Shown: positions 17,720 through 25,496 of the stretch, in pieces | Layout: each line of letters begins with the position of its first letter | Position numbering within the stretch: position 1 is the stretch's first letter | NCBI GenBank assembly: GCA_018433085.1 | Contig: JAHDRW010000014.1 | Location: 62,001 to 126,000, forward strand | Length of the DNA: 64,000 nt | Origin: Deltaproteobacteria bacterium | GTDB taxonomy: Bacteria > Desulfobacterota > Desulfomonilia > UBA1062 | Direction: 5' to 3' | Translations under genes and position numbers: made by a program | Notes under the pieces: generated by a model | Databases searched by the model: none | The model's input: the letters and a program-made list of their open reading frames with translations, nothing else | Told to the model about the DNA's origin: nothing

Positions 17720-17750
17720 ATTCTTATAGGAATGTTTCTTATACGAAACA
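17720..17750. promoter_or_regulatory. Two adjacent palindromes, candidate MarR operators
   Basis: ATTCTTATAGGAAT (17720-17733) and TGTTTCTTATACGAAACA (17733-17750) are inverted repeats (the second perfect over six pairs) that share the core TTCTTATA-GAA. Their centres are 15 bp apart. They lie upstream of the marR start and are AT-rich in an otherwise GC-rich window, which fits a promoter covered by a dimeric regulator. Binding by the adjacent MarR protein is inferred. Confidence 0.6.
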
Positions 17751-17808
17751 TATCTGCTGTCAAGAGAAAACCGGAACTTCCGTTTCCCACCTCCCCCCGC
17801 TACGGGCG

Positions 17809-18942
17809 CTAAAGCTGCGATGCGATGACCATTTTCTGCACGTTGGCGGTACCGTCGATGGATTTCATGAGCTGTGCGTCCTGGTGGATGCGGACGATTT
17901 CACGGGCATCCGCCGATGCCCCGGCGGCGCGGTATCCCAGGATCTCTACGCCAAAGGATGCGATGTCCAGCAGGGTGTCTGCTGCATGGAGCTTCGCCAT
18001 GGAGGCCTCCAGCGAAAAGGTCCGGTTGTCGTCGATGCGGGAGAGGGCGTCAAAGGTCAGGAGGCGGGAGGCCTGAAGCCGGGTGGCGAGTTCTGCCAGG
18101 GGCAGTGAGATCCCCTGGAAGGAAAAGAGGGGTTTGCCGAACTGAACCCGGTTCTTCGCGTGGTCCAGCACCAGATCGAAGGCCTTCCTGGCAGACCCTG
18201 TGCAGCTTGCCGCAACCAGGGGCCGTCCCTTGTCCAGGGTTTCCATGAGGAGGAAGTACCCGCTGTCGTCTTCCCCCAGGAGTGAGTCGCGGGGCACCTG
18301 TACGTGGTCGAACACCACGTCGCCCATGACGCTTCCGGCGAACCCGGGCGTCTCGCAGGGCTTGCCGATCCGAACGCCCGGAAGGGCGGCATTCACGAGG
18401 AAGGCATTGAGCCCGGCACGTCCTTTTCTGCCGGGTCCTGAGGCAAAGACGATGAGAAAAGAGGCGATGGCATGATTGATCACGATGCTCTTTTCTCCGG
18501 TAATGGTGAAACCATCGGAAGAGCGCTCCGCCCGCGTGGATACGGAGGCGATGTCGGAGCCCGCGCCTTCCTCGGTGAGACAGAACCCCTCCGCCATCCC
18601 CTTCGATGCGATTGCAGCGAGCTGTTGTTCCCCGCGCTCGCCCTGGCAGCCGATCCTGATCATCTCGATACAGTGGGCCGTGGTGATCGGGCCGTGAAGC
18701 GTGGCCGGAAGGTGATAGCTCAAGGCCTCGTATACCAGGCCCGTGCTCACGTAATCGAGCCCCCTGCCACCGAGCTCCCTGGGAATGAGCAGGGCGTGGT
18801 AGCCGCCCCGGGCATACGCACGGTACAGCCGCGCGGCAACGGCGGAGCGGTCATCCCCGGAATCGAGGATCCCCGCGTGTTCGCAGGCGAACCGCCGGGC
18901 ATCCTCCACCAGGGCCTGTTGTCTTTCACTTAATGGGTGCAT
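17809..18942 (-). CDS. Acyl-CoA dehydrogenase family protein with Asp at catalytic-base position
   Basis: 377-residue FAD-dependent acyl-CoA dehydrogenase fold: N-terminal helical domain, the FAD/substrate segment EGFCLTEEGAGSDIASVSTR, middle beta domain, and a C-terminal helical domain with RVQFGKPLFSFQGI. At the usual catalytic glutamate (YEGT) the sequence reads SIDGT, so Asp363 is the candidate base. The alternative glutamate used by isovaleryl/long-chain enzymes (ERL) is also absent (DKGR). The start at 18942 follows GGAGGCAGA and lies inside the end of the XRE gene (17 bp overlap), so the two are coupled. The substrate is unknown. Confidence 0.88.
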   Translation of the reverse strand: MHPLSERQQALVEDARRFACEHAGILDSGDDRSAVAARLYRAYARGGYHALLIPRELGGRGLDYVSTGLVYEALSYHLPATLHGPITTAHCIEMIRIGCQGERGEQQLAAIASKGMAEGFCLTEEGAGSDIASVSTRAERSSDGFTITGEKSIVINHAIASFLIVFASGPGRKGRAGLNAFLVNAALPGVRIGKPCETPGFAGSVMGDVVFDHVQVPRDSLLGEDDSGYFLLMETLDKGRPLVAASCTGSARKAFDLVLDHAKNRVQFGKPLFSFQGISLPLAELATRLQASRLLTFDALSRIDDNRTFSLEASMAKLHAADTLLDIASFGVEILGYRAAGASADAREIVRIHQDAQLMKSIDGTANVQKMVIASQL

Positions 18943-19285
18943 GATTCTGCCTCCACTTCAGAAAATCGAGGAACTCCTCCAGGAGGCGGATCTCATGAGG
19001 CCCGAGCCGGGATATTTTCTCGAAGACGATGTTCAGCGCTCCTTCACCGCCTTCGGGGACCGGTGCGGGTGACTGCCCGTTCGCCTCCTGGATGAAGAAA
19101 TCGAGCCGTTTGCCCAGAACGGATGCGATCTGCTCGATCTGGTGGAAATAGAGCCTGCGCTTGCCGAGCTCGTAGTTTGACAGCGCGGCCTGGGTAATGC
19201 CCAGGGTGTGGGCCAGGTCCACCTGGGTCAGGCCCCGCTCCTCCCGGGCCATCTGGATTTTTTTGCCAATCTCCTTAAAACCCAT
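18926..19285 (-). CDS. XRE family helix-turn-helix transcriptional regulator
   Basis: 119 residues from ATG 19285. Residues 5-60 form an XRE-type HTH: IGKKIQMAREERGLTQVDLA and LGITQAALSNYELGKRRL. The C-terminal half is helical (EIRLLEEFLDFLKWRQNH) and may mediate dimerisation. A longer frame from 19372 would place the gene over the plus-strand promoter at 19362-19390, so the shorter start is preferred. The gene overlaps the downstream acyl-CoA dehydrogenase and is divergent from another one, so it probably controls one or both. Confidence 0.82.
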   Translation of the reverse strand: MGFKEIGKKIQMAREERGLTQVDLAHTLGITQAALSNYELGKRRLYFHQIEQIASVLGKRLDFFIQEANGQSPAPVPEGGEGALNIVFEKISRLGPHEIRLLEEFLDFLKWRQNHAPIK

Positions 19286-19361
19286 CGACGGTACGCCCCT
19301 GAAGATTTCATCCCATCTTCCCCCGAGTTGGAGGATAAATGCAAGTGTTTTGTCATTTCGC

Positions 19362-19390
19362 TTGACAGACATATAACATAAAACGATAAT
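19362..19390 (+). promoter_or_regulatory. Near-consensus sigma-70 promoter for acyl-CoA dehydrogenase
   Basis: TTGACA (19362-19367), a 17-bp spacer and GATAAT (19385-19390), in an AT-rich stretch. Transcription would start near 19397, giving a leader of about 25 bases that contains the AAAGGAGGG ribosome site of the gene at 19423. It lies about 75 bp upstream of the divergent XRE start and is a likely target for that regulator. Confidence 0.75.
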
Positions 19391-19422
19391 AATAAAACAA
19401 ACTGTTATAAAGGAGGGACGCC

Positions 19423-20670
19423 ATGTTCGATTTCATGATGACCGACGAGCAGAAAAGGCTCAGGGACGAGGCGCGGGACTTCACCAGGTGGGTGCCCAGA
19501 GAACTCATCCTGGATATGGATGCCGAGAAGGTCCAGTTCCCCCGGGAATACCTTCAGGAGGCGGGCAGAAGGAATCTTCTGGGCATACGGCTTCCCCGGG
19601 AGTACGGCGGCAGAGGGCTCACCTGGGTGGACGACGCCATCGTGGCCGAGGAGATCGGAGTGGCCAGCTACTCGCTCGCCTGCCTGTGGGGGGTGGGCGC
19701 GGACATCGTGTGCGAGGCGGTTATCGAGTTCGGGTGTGAAGAGCTCAAGCAGCAGGTGGTCGTTCCCCTGCTGAAAGGGGAGACCTTCGCGGCAGAGGGA
19801 CTGACCGAGCCGCGCGGGGGCTCCGACTTTTTCGGCGCCACCACGGTGGCGAAAAAAGACGGGGACGACTGGGTCATCACCGGCCAGAAGCGATTTATCG
19901 TGGGGGCCGAGGGAGCGGACTGGTTTCTCGTCTATGCGGTGACCGACGCGTCGGCTCCGCCCCACAAGCGCATGACCGCCTTCATAGTGCCCAGGACCGA
20001 AGGGGTGGAGACCAGATACATCTACGGTCTCATGGGGGTCAGGGGCGGCGGTGCGGGCCGGCTCATCCTGAAGGATGTCCGGGTGCCCGAGCGCTATGCC
20101 CTCAACGGTATCAACGGGGGTTTCGAGGTGTTCAAACGCATGATGATCCCCGAGCGCCTCGGGACCGCAGCCATGACCATCGGGTCGGTGCGCCCGGCCG
20201 TGGAGATCGCCACCCGCTACACCGCGAAGCGCAAGGCCTTCGGGTTTCCCATCCAGATGTTCCAGGCCGTGGGGTTCAAGGTGGCCGACTGCGCCATGCT
20301 GCTGGACTCCGCCCGGTCCATGGTGTACACCACCTGCCTGGCAGTCGATTCCGGCAGCGTGCATCCGGGCAGGGTCAGGCGAATGGTCTCCCAGAGCAAG
20401 AAATATGTGACCGAGGCCGCGTGGGAGATCGCCAATAAGTGCATGCAGGTGGTGGGCGGCATCGGGTACACCAATGTCTATCCCCTGGAGCGGATCGTCC
20501 GGGATATCCGGCTCTCCATGATCTGGGTCGGCTCCAACGAGATCATGCAGCTCATCATCCAGAACGAGTGGTACAAGGAGTACTTCAAGACCCTCTCGAA
20601 AGAGGACGTGCGGGACGTGGAGAGCGATGCGCTCAACGCGCACGAGGACGAGGAAAAGGTCTACGAATAA
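19423..20670 (+). CDS. Acyl-CoA dehydrogenase (ERL-type catalytic Glu)
   Basis: 415 residues with the acyl-CoA dehydrogenase layout: EGLTEPRGGSDFFGATTV in the FAD/substrate region, RKAFGFPIQMFQAV, and VVGGIGYTNVYPLERIVRDI. The usual catalytic Glu position reads IWVGSNEI, so Val369 replaces it. However, Glu244 in the MMIPERLGTAAM segment occupies the place used by isovaleryl-CoA and long-chain acyl-CoA dehydrogenases, so activity is plausible. The start follows AAAGGAGGGACGCC and a near-consensus promoter. The acidic C-terminal tail (residues 389-415) is unusual. The substrate is not predictable. Confidence 0.9.
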   Translation: MFDFMMTDEQKRLRDEARDFTRWVPRELILDMDAEKVQFPREYLQEAGRRNLLGIRLPREYGGRGLTWVDDAIVAEEIGVASYSLACLWGVGADIVCEAVIEFGCEELKQQVVVPLLKGETFAAEGLTEPRGGSDFFGATTVAKKDGDDWVITGQKRFIVGAEGADWFLVYAVTDASAPPHKRMTAFIVPRTEGVETRYIYGLMGVRGGGAGRLILKDVRVPERYALNGINGGFEVFKRMMIPERLGTAAMTIGSVRPAVEIATRYTAKRKAFGFPIQMFQAVGFKVADCAMLLDSARSMVYTTCLAVDSGSVHPGRVRRMVSQSKKYVTEAAWEIANKCMQVVGGIGYTNVYPLERIVRDIRLSMIWVGSNEIMQLIIQNEWYKEYFKTLSKEDVRDVESDALNAHEDEEKVYE

Positions 20671-20696
20671 ATAGCAGGTTGCAGGCCGGGCAAGAA

Positions 20697-20720
20697 CGTC
20701 CCCTTCGGCGGAGGGGGACG
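20697..20720 (+). terminator. 7-bp hairpin after acyl-CoA dehydrogenase
   Basis: CGTCCCC and GGGGACG pair around a 10-base loop, 27 bp beyond the stop of the gene at 19423-20670. Only CCTGTTT follows, so it is a weak intrinsic terminator at best. Confidence 0.4.
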
Positions 20721-20820
20721 CCTGTTTCCCAAAGGAAGGCACCCGTGTCTTCTCTGGGAGGGGCGGCGGAGGGCCGGGAAGACCCCTGCGAGGAATCCGG
20801 GCAGCCGCGCCTTTTTAAGG

Positions 20821-21102
20821 TTACTCCCCGAAACCGATGGCGAACATGCCTTCGAGGTCATGGCGCGAGTATGCCCTAAAGGCGAGCATGGTCTCGGTGT
20901 CCTGTATGCCCTCGAGCTTCAACATACGGCCGGTAACCAGCTCCGCGAGGTCATCGTTGCTGCCGACCCTGGCGATCGCCACCATGTCGTACCTGCCGCT
21001 GACCGAAAAAACCTCGGATATACCCTCCATGTCCGCCAGGGCCTCGGCGATATCACCGATGCGATCGCGGGCGACCTTCAAAAGAATCACTGCGGTTACC
21101 AT
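20821..21102 (-). CDS. Stand-alone Lrp/AsnC ligand-binding (RAM) domain protein
   Basis: 93 residues that correspond to the C-terminal effector-binding domain of Lrp/AsnC regulators without a DNA-binding domain. It begins VTAVILLKVARDRIGDIAEAL and has SGRYDMVAIARVGSNDDLAELV, which is the conserved G-x-YD core. Such stand-alone proteins form ring oligomers that bind amino acids and may modulate full-length partners. The start follows GAGAAGGAGGATCC. It lies 19 bp downstream of leuB on the same strand, which suggests a link to branched-chain amino-acid metabolism. Confidence 0.85.
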   Translation of the reverse strand: MVTAVILLKVARDRIGDIAEALADMEGISEVFSVSGRYDMVAIARVGSNDDLAELVTGRMLKLEGIQDTETMLAFRAYSRHDLEGMFAIGFGE

Positions 21103-21121
21103 GGATCCTCCTTCTCAAACG

Positions 21122-22222
21122 CTATGAACGCGTCTGGATATGCTCGACCACCAGGTCACCGAAGGCCGTTGTGGAAATCGTCTTCTGCTGCGTCTGAGCG
21201 TCCTGGACCAGGTCCTGGGTAACGTAGCCCTGCTCGAACACCGCAAAGAGCGCCTGCCAGATTTCCTCCGCCTCGCCGGGGAGGTGCAGGCACCGGTCGA
21301 ACATCAGCGCGATGCTGCCGATCATGGAATAGGGGTTGGCGATGTTCTTTCCGGCGATATCGGGCGCAGACCCATGGGCGGCCTCCACATAGCTCTTTTC
21401 CGGGCCGATGCAGGCAGAGGGCATGAGGCCGAGCGATCCGATCACGCCTCCGGCATGATCGGTGAGGATGTCGCCCTGCATGTTTTCCAGCAGCATGACC
21501 CCGTTGAGCCGGGCCGGGTTCCTCACCAGCTGGTAGGCCGCATTGTCCACCAGCAGCGACTGATAGGGGACCCGGGGATGGGCCAGGGACATATCGTCCA
21601 CCACCTCTTTCCAGAAACGGGAGGTGGCCAGGATATTGGCCTTGTGAATATTGATGAGCCCGCAGGAGCGTTTCTCGGCCTCCTCGAAGGCCACGGCCGC
21701 CACACGCCTGATCTGTTCCTGGGAATAGGTGCACTCGTCGGTCGCATACCGCATGCCGGTGGCCGATCCTTCGATCTTGGAGCCGAAATAGATGCCGCCC
21801 ACCAGCTCCCTGACCATCAGGATGTCGATCCCGTCGCCGATGACCTCGGCCCGAATGGGCGAGAAGTGGGCGAGTTTTCTTGGCAGCCGGACCGGCCTGA
21901 AATTGGCGAAGGTGTCGTAGCGCTTGCGTAATGGGAGGATCGCCCCGGCCTCAGGCCGATGCTCCGGCGGGATGCGGTTCATCTCCTCCACGGCGAGGCC
22001 AACCGGGCCCTTGATGATCACATCCGCATTGTCGCAGACCTCCCGGGTTTTCTCCGGGAAGGGCGATCCCTCGGTGAAGTACGCCTGCGCACCGAAGGGG
22101 GCGTACTCCAGGATGAATCGATGGTCATACTTCCGCTCAACGGCCTGGAGAACCTTGACGGCCTCTCGGACGATCTCAGGCCCGATGCCGTCTCCTTCGA
22201 GGATCGCGAGTGTTTTTTCCAT
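21122..22222 (-). CDS. leuB: 3-isopropylmalate dehydrogenase (isocitrate/isopropylmalate dehydrogenase family)
   Basis: 366 residues; catalyses NAD-dependent oxidative decarboxylation of 3-isopropylmalate in leucine synthesis. It begins LAILEGDGIGPEIVREAVKV and contains MVRELVGGIYFGSK and NMQGDILTDHAGGVIGSLGLMPSA, with the metal-binding Asp residues of the family, and AAHGSAPDIAGKNIANP for NAD. Other leu genes are not nearby, so homoisocitrate, tartrate or isocitrate dehydrogenase are alternatives within the family, but the MVREL(V/T)GGIYFG segment favours LeuB. The start follows AAGGTGACACC. The 5' region holds no obvious leader peptide. Confidence 0.85.
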   Translation of the reverse strand: MEKTLAILEGDGIGPEIVREAVKVLQAVERKYDHRFILEYAPFGAQAYFTEGSPFPEKTREVCDNADVIIKGPVGLAVEEMNRIPPEHRPEAGAILPLRKRYDTFANFRPVRLPRKLAHFSPIRAEVIGDGIDILMVRELVGGIYFGSKIEGSATGMRYATDECTYSQEQIRRVAAVAFEEAEKRSCGLINIHKANILATSRFWKEVVDDMSLAHPRVPYQSLLVDNAAYQLVRNPARLNGVMLLENMQGDILTDHAGGVIGSLGLMPSACIGPEKSYVEAAHGSAPDIAGKNIANPYSMIGSIALMFDRCLHLPGEAEEIWQALFAVFEQGYVTQDLVQDAQTQQKTISTTAFGDLVVEHIQTRS

Positions 22223-22513
22223 GGTGTCACCTTACGTCTTTTACTTGCACAGCCAAACAGCAGATGAGTGCATTCGAGGTTTTATGGCCCATTTTTCTTT
22301 TCCGGGCAAGGGCTTTCTCTTTTCAACCGGGCCGGTCACTATTCCCGGAAAGGGTAACGACCGGAGCGCGGCCGGGTTCCTGAGACCCGCAACACAACGC
22401 CCGGGGAGGTGCGCCGGAAGGGGCATGGTCCCTGTGGCGCCCGCCGGGGGCATGTGAATGTCCGGGGTATTGTGAAAGAAATGTAAAATGAAGACTCGGT
22501 GTTACCGGTTGAA

Positions 22514-22543
22514 TTGCCAGGAGGGAAGAAGATTCGGTATACT
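22514..22543 (+). promoter_or_regulatory. Candidate promoter for acyltransferase gene
   Basis: TTGCCA (22514-22519), an 18-bp spacer and TATACT (22538-22543) match five of six positions in each box. The start codon is 115 bp downstream. A small GCCC/GGGC hairpin followed by seven T residues (about 22571-22591) lies in the leader and could attenuate transcription. The rest of 22223-22658 shows no gene. Confidence 0.45.
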
Positions 22544-22658
22544 TGTTATCAAGGATGAACCTGACTGCCCGGGGAAGGGCTTTTTTTAAAAAGCGTCCGC
22601 AGAACAGGGTCGATTCGCGAGAGAACACCGCAGGCCGCGGCGCATAAGGGGTACGAGC

Positions 22659-23549
22659 ATGCACCATGCATCCACCATGAACGGGATTACCGCAATCGTG
22701 CTCATGTTCGTCAACACGCTTTTCTGGGCGGTTCCGGTCCATGTCCTTGCCCTTGCCAAGCTTCTGGTGCCCGGCGAGCGCTGGCAGCGGAGGTGGGCCA
22801 GGGCGCTGATGGGGACGGTGAACTGCTGGATATGGGGCATCCTCGCTGCCTTGAAGCTCACCCAGAAAACCCGGTATCGAATCCAGGGCATCGAGGGTCT
22901 GAGCACCTCCCAATGGTATTTCATCAACTGCAACCATCAGTCATGGTCCGATGTGCTGGTGCTGCTGGTTGCCCTCCACGGGCACGTTCCGTTCTTCAAG
23001 TTTTTCCTGAAAAAGGAGCTTTTCTGGATCCCCCTGCTGGGCACGGCCTGGTGGGCCCTGGATTACCCCTTCATGAAAAGGTACTCCAGGGACGCTCTGG
23101 AGCGCAATCCCCACCTCAAGGGCAGGGATCTTCAGACCACCCGGGAGGCGTGCGAAAAGTACCGCCACACCCCGGTTTCCATCCTGAATTTCATCGAGGG
23201 GACCCGGTTCACCCCGGAGAAGCACGCGAACCAGCACTCCCCTTACCGTCACCTTCTGATGCCCAAGTCAGGCGGGTTCGCCTTCGCCCTGGCCGCCATG
23301 GACGGCAGGATCACCCACATTCTCGATGTCACCATCGTCTATTCCCCCGGACCCCCCACGTTCTGGGACTATCTGTGCGGGCGCTTGCCCGCTGTCGACG
23401 TGCGGGTGAGAAAGCTCGCCGTGCCGCCCGATATCCTTCAGGGAGACTATCAGGGCGACCCGGTCTTCAAGGACCGGTTTCAGGCGTGGGTGCGTGATGT
23501 CTGGGAGGAAAAGGACCGGCTCATCGAGCGGATCAGAAAGGGTGGCTGA
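22659..23549 (+). CDS. 1-acyl-glycerol-3-phosphate acyltransferase-like protein (PlsC/YihG type)
   Basis: 296 residues with an N-terminal hydrophobic segment (10-38) that anchors it in the membrane. The acyltransferase motif NHQSWSD at 92-98 has the catalytic His93 and Asp98 (HX4D), and FIEGTR at 178-183 is the phosphate-binding motif. Length and motif spacing match the YihG/LCLAT-like branch rather than canonical PlsC (about 245). It would transfer an acyl chain to a lysophospholipid or related acceptor. ATG 22659 follows AAGGGGTACGAGC; ATG 22677 is an alternative. It stands alone and converges on blc. Confidence 0.88.
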   Translation: MHHASTMNGITAIVLMFVNTLFWAVPVHVLALAKLLVPGERWQRRWARALMGTVNCWIWGILAALKLTQKTRYRIQGIEGLSTSQWYFINCNHQSWSDVLVLLVALHGHVPFFKFFLKKELFWIPLLGTAWWALDYPFMKRYSRDALERNPHLKGRDLQTTREACEKYRHTPVSILNFIEGTRFTPEKHANQHSPYRHLLMPKSGGFAFALAAMDGRITHILDVTIVYSPGPPTFWDYLCGRLPAVDVRVRKLAVPPDILQGDYQGDPVFKDRFQAWVRDVWEEKDRLIERIRKGG

Positions 23550-23577
23550 TATCCCCTCCTGATCTGCCGGAAGGGGG

Positions 23578-24105
23578 TCATTCCCCGGGGGGACCGTGTT
23601 CGATGAAGACGAGCTCCCCGGTGTTGAACCCCCTGCTTTTTGCATAACCGACCAGTTCCTCGATGATGTCCTGGTCCAGGGAAGGCTCCCTGGCGAGGAT
23701 CCAGAGATAGCTCCGGTCGGAGCCGCAGACCAGGGCATACCGGTAATCTTCGCGGTCGAGCCCGATGACGTTATATCCGCTGTAGAAAGGCCAGAAAAAG
23801 GTCACCTTGAGGCGGCCCACATCTCTGTCACCCACGAAATACCCCCTGCCCCCGACCTGTTCCCATGTTTCCTTCCGCCAGTCGTAGCCGCGGTTTATCA
23901 CATCGATTCCCCCGTCATCGCGGAGACGGTAGAAGGCGGTGACCCTGGTGAGCCCCTCCTCGAAACGGTTTTCCAGCCTGGCGATCTCGTACCATTTCCC
24001 CATGTAGCGCTCCGCGTCGAAATCCTCCACCGCCTCCACCCCGTCGGGGATGCCGGCACACCCCGGTATCAGGAAGATGAGGAAAACGAGAAACCGTGCA
24101 CGCAT
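23578..24105 (-). CDS. blc: Lipocalin family lipoprotein Blc
   Basis: 175 residues. The signal sequence ends in FLIPGC, so Cys16 is a likely lipidated residue and the protein sits in the outer membrane or periplasm. The lipocalin signature ERYMGKWYEIARLENRFE (GxW) and the closing RSYLWILAREPSLDQDII (R-x-P) are both clear. Blc binds lysophospholipids or fatty acids and helps in envelope maintenance. ATG 24105 follows AGAGGTGCCTAAAA; an upstream in-frame TTG would contain that ribosome site. The convergent acyltransferase acts on similar lipids, so a functional link is possible but only inferred. Confidence 0.9.
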   Translation of the reverse strand: MRARFLVFLIFLIPGCAGIPDGVEAVEDFDAERYMGKWYEIARLENRFEEGLTRVTAFYRLRDDGGIDVINRGYDWRKETWEQVGGRGYFVGDRDVGRLKVTFFWPFYSGYNVIGLDREDYRYALVCGSDRSYLWILAREPSLDQDIIEELVGYAKSRGFNTGELVFIEHGPPGE

Positions 24106-24372
24106 TTTTAGGCACCTCTTCAAGAACGTGTTTAGAAAACGTTCCTTCTATGAAGAATCGGGCAGCCGGACCTGAAAGGCAAGGGCCGGGTAAGCAGTGA
24201 TCCGACCGTTCGCGGCGGGGGCGAATTGAAGATCGGATATAATGTGGTATAATAGTTTCACAAAGCCTATGCGGGAGCTGCGTGCCTGATTGTGCGGGCC
24301 CGTTGTCCATTCCGGAGCCGCATTTCTCGCATGTAGCGAACAGGGAATTTTCTCCCGGAGAGCGACGGGGAC

Positions 24373-25470
24373 ATGGCAAAAATCCTGAGACAGTCCATCC
24401 AGGAATGGTTCAGGCGCTATTTTTCCAACCAGCAGGTGATCATTCTCATTCTCCTGCTCGCGGCTGGATTTGTTCTGGTGTACTTCTTCATCGGCATCCT
24501 CATGCCGGTGTTCGTCGCGTTCATCATCGCCTATGTGCTCGACGGCGTCGTGAAACGGCTGGAGGGCCTTCCCATGGGGAGGCTTCCGGCGGTTCTCATC
24601 GTCTTTTCCCTGTTCATGGCGTTTCTCCTGACAATGCTCATGGTATTTCTCCCCCTGCTCTACTGGGAAGTCGCACAGCTGGCACAGGAGCTGCCCTCCA
24701 TGATAACGGACCTCCGGGGACAGATACAGGTCCTGTCACAACAATATCCGGACGTGATATCCCCCGGGAGGATCAGGCAGGTTCAGGAGATCATCAGCTC
24801 CGAGCTTACCAGTATCGGAGAATATCTCATCCAGATGTCCGTAAGCTCGGTGAGAAGTCTCATCACGATCCTGATCTATGTGGTCCTGGTGCCTTTCGTC
24901 ACCTTCTTTCTTCTGAAGGACAAAGACATGATCCTGTCCCGTCTCAAGGGTATTCTGCCTGAGAACAGCGGCCTTGCGGTCCAGGTGGGGAAGGAGGCGA
25001 ACAGGCAGTTCTCGAACTACGTCAGGGGCAAGATATGGGAAATACTCATCGAATGGGGGCTGACCTATATCGCCTTCCTCCTTCTGGGGCTCAAGTATGC
25101 ATTGCTCCTTTCCTTCTTTGTCGGACTGTCCGTGCTCGTTCCCTATATCGGGGTGATCCTGGCGGCGTTGCCCGCAATTCTGGTCGGCCTGGTCCAATGG
25201 GGCATCGGTGCCCAGATTGTCTATCTCCTGGGGATTTTTATCATCATTCAGACGATCACGAGCAACATCATCAATCCGCTGATATTCTCGGAAATGGTGA
25301 ATATCCATCCGGTGGCCATCATCGTCGCGCTCCTTGTCTTCGGCGAGCTGTGGGGTATCTGGGGCCTCATCTTTGCCATCCCCCTGGCCACCCTGATCCA
25401 GACCGTGATCAATGCCTGGATCAGGACGGTATCCCACAGAACCGTACCGGAAGAAAAGCCGGGAGGATGA
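24373..25470 (+). CDS. AI-2E family transporter (PerM/YhhT type)
   Basis: 365-residue inner-membrane protein with about eight hydrophobic segments: four before a soluble loop (about 110-155) and the rest after it. The C-terminal region VPYIGVILAALPAILVGLVQ and NPLIFSEMVNIHPVAIIVAL contains the family-typical PYIG and H-P motifs. Members export varied small molecules or act as sodium/proton antiporters; autoinducer transport is proven for few, so the substrate is unknown. The start ATG lies after GAGAGCGACGGGGAC. It stands alone. Confidence 0.9.
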   Translation: MAKILRQSIQEWFRRYFSNQQVIILILLLAAGFVLVYFFIGILMPVFVAFIIAYVLDGVVKRLEGLPMGRLPAVLIVFSLFMAFLLTMLMVFLPLLYWEVAQLAQELPSMITDLRGQIQVLSQQYPDVISPGRIRQVQEIISSELTSIGEYLIQMSVSSVRSLITILIYVVLVPFVTFFLLKDKDMILSRLKGILPENSGLAVQVGKEANRQFSNYVRGKIWEILIEWGLTYIAFLLLGLKYALLLSFFVGLSVLVPYIGVILAALPAILVGLVQWGIGAQIVYLLGIFIIIQTITSNIINPLIFSEMVNIHPVAIIVALLVFGELWGIWGLIFAIPLATLIQTVINAWIRTVSHRTVPEEKPGG

Positions 25471-25496
25471 CAGCGGCGGCCATGAGATAGTGTGCA

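Noticed and set aside
22323-22937. 204-codon minus-strand frame between leuB and the acyltransferase
   Set aside because: Runs through the acyltransferase N-terminus on the other strand and has no recognisable feature.
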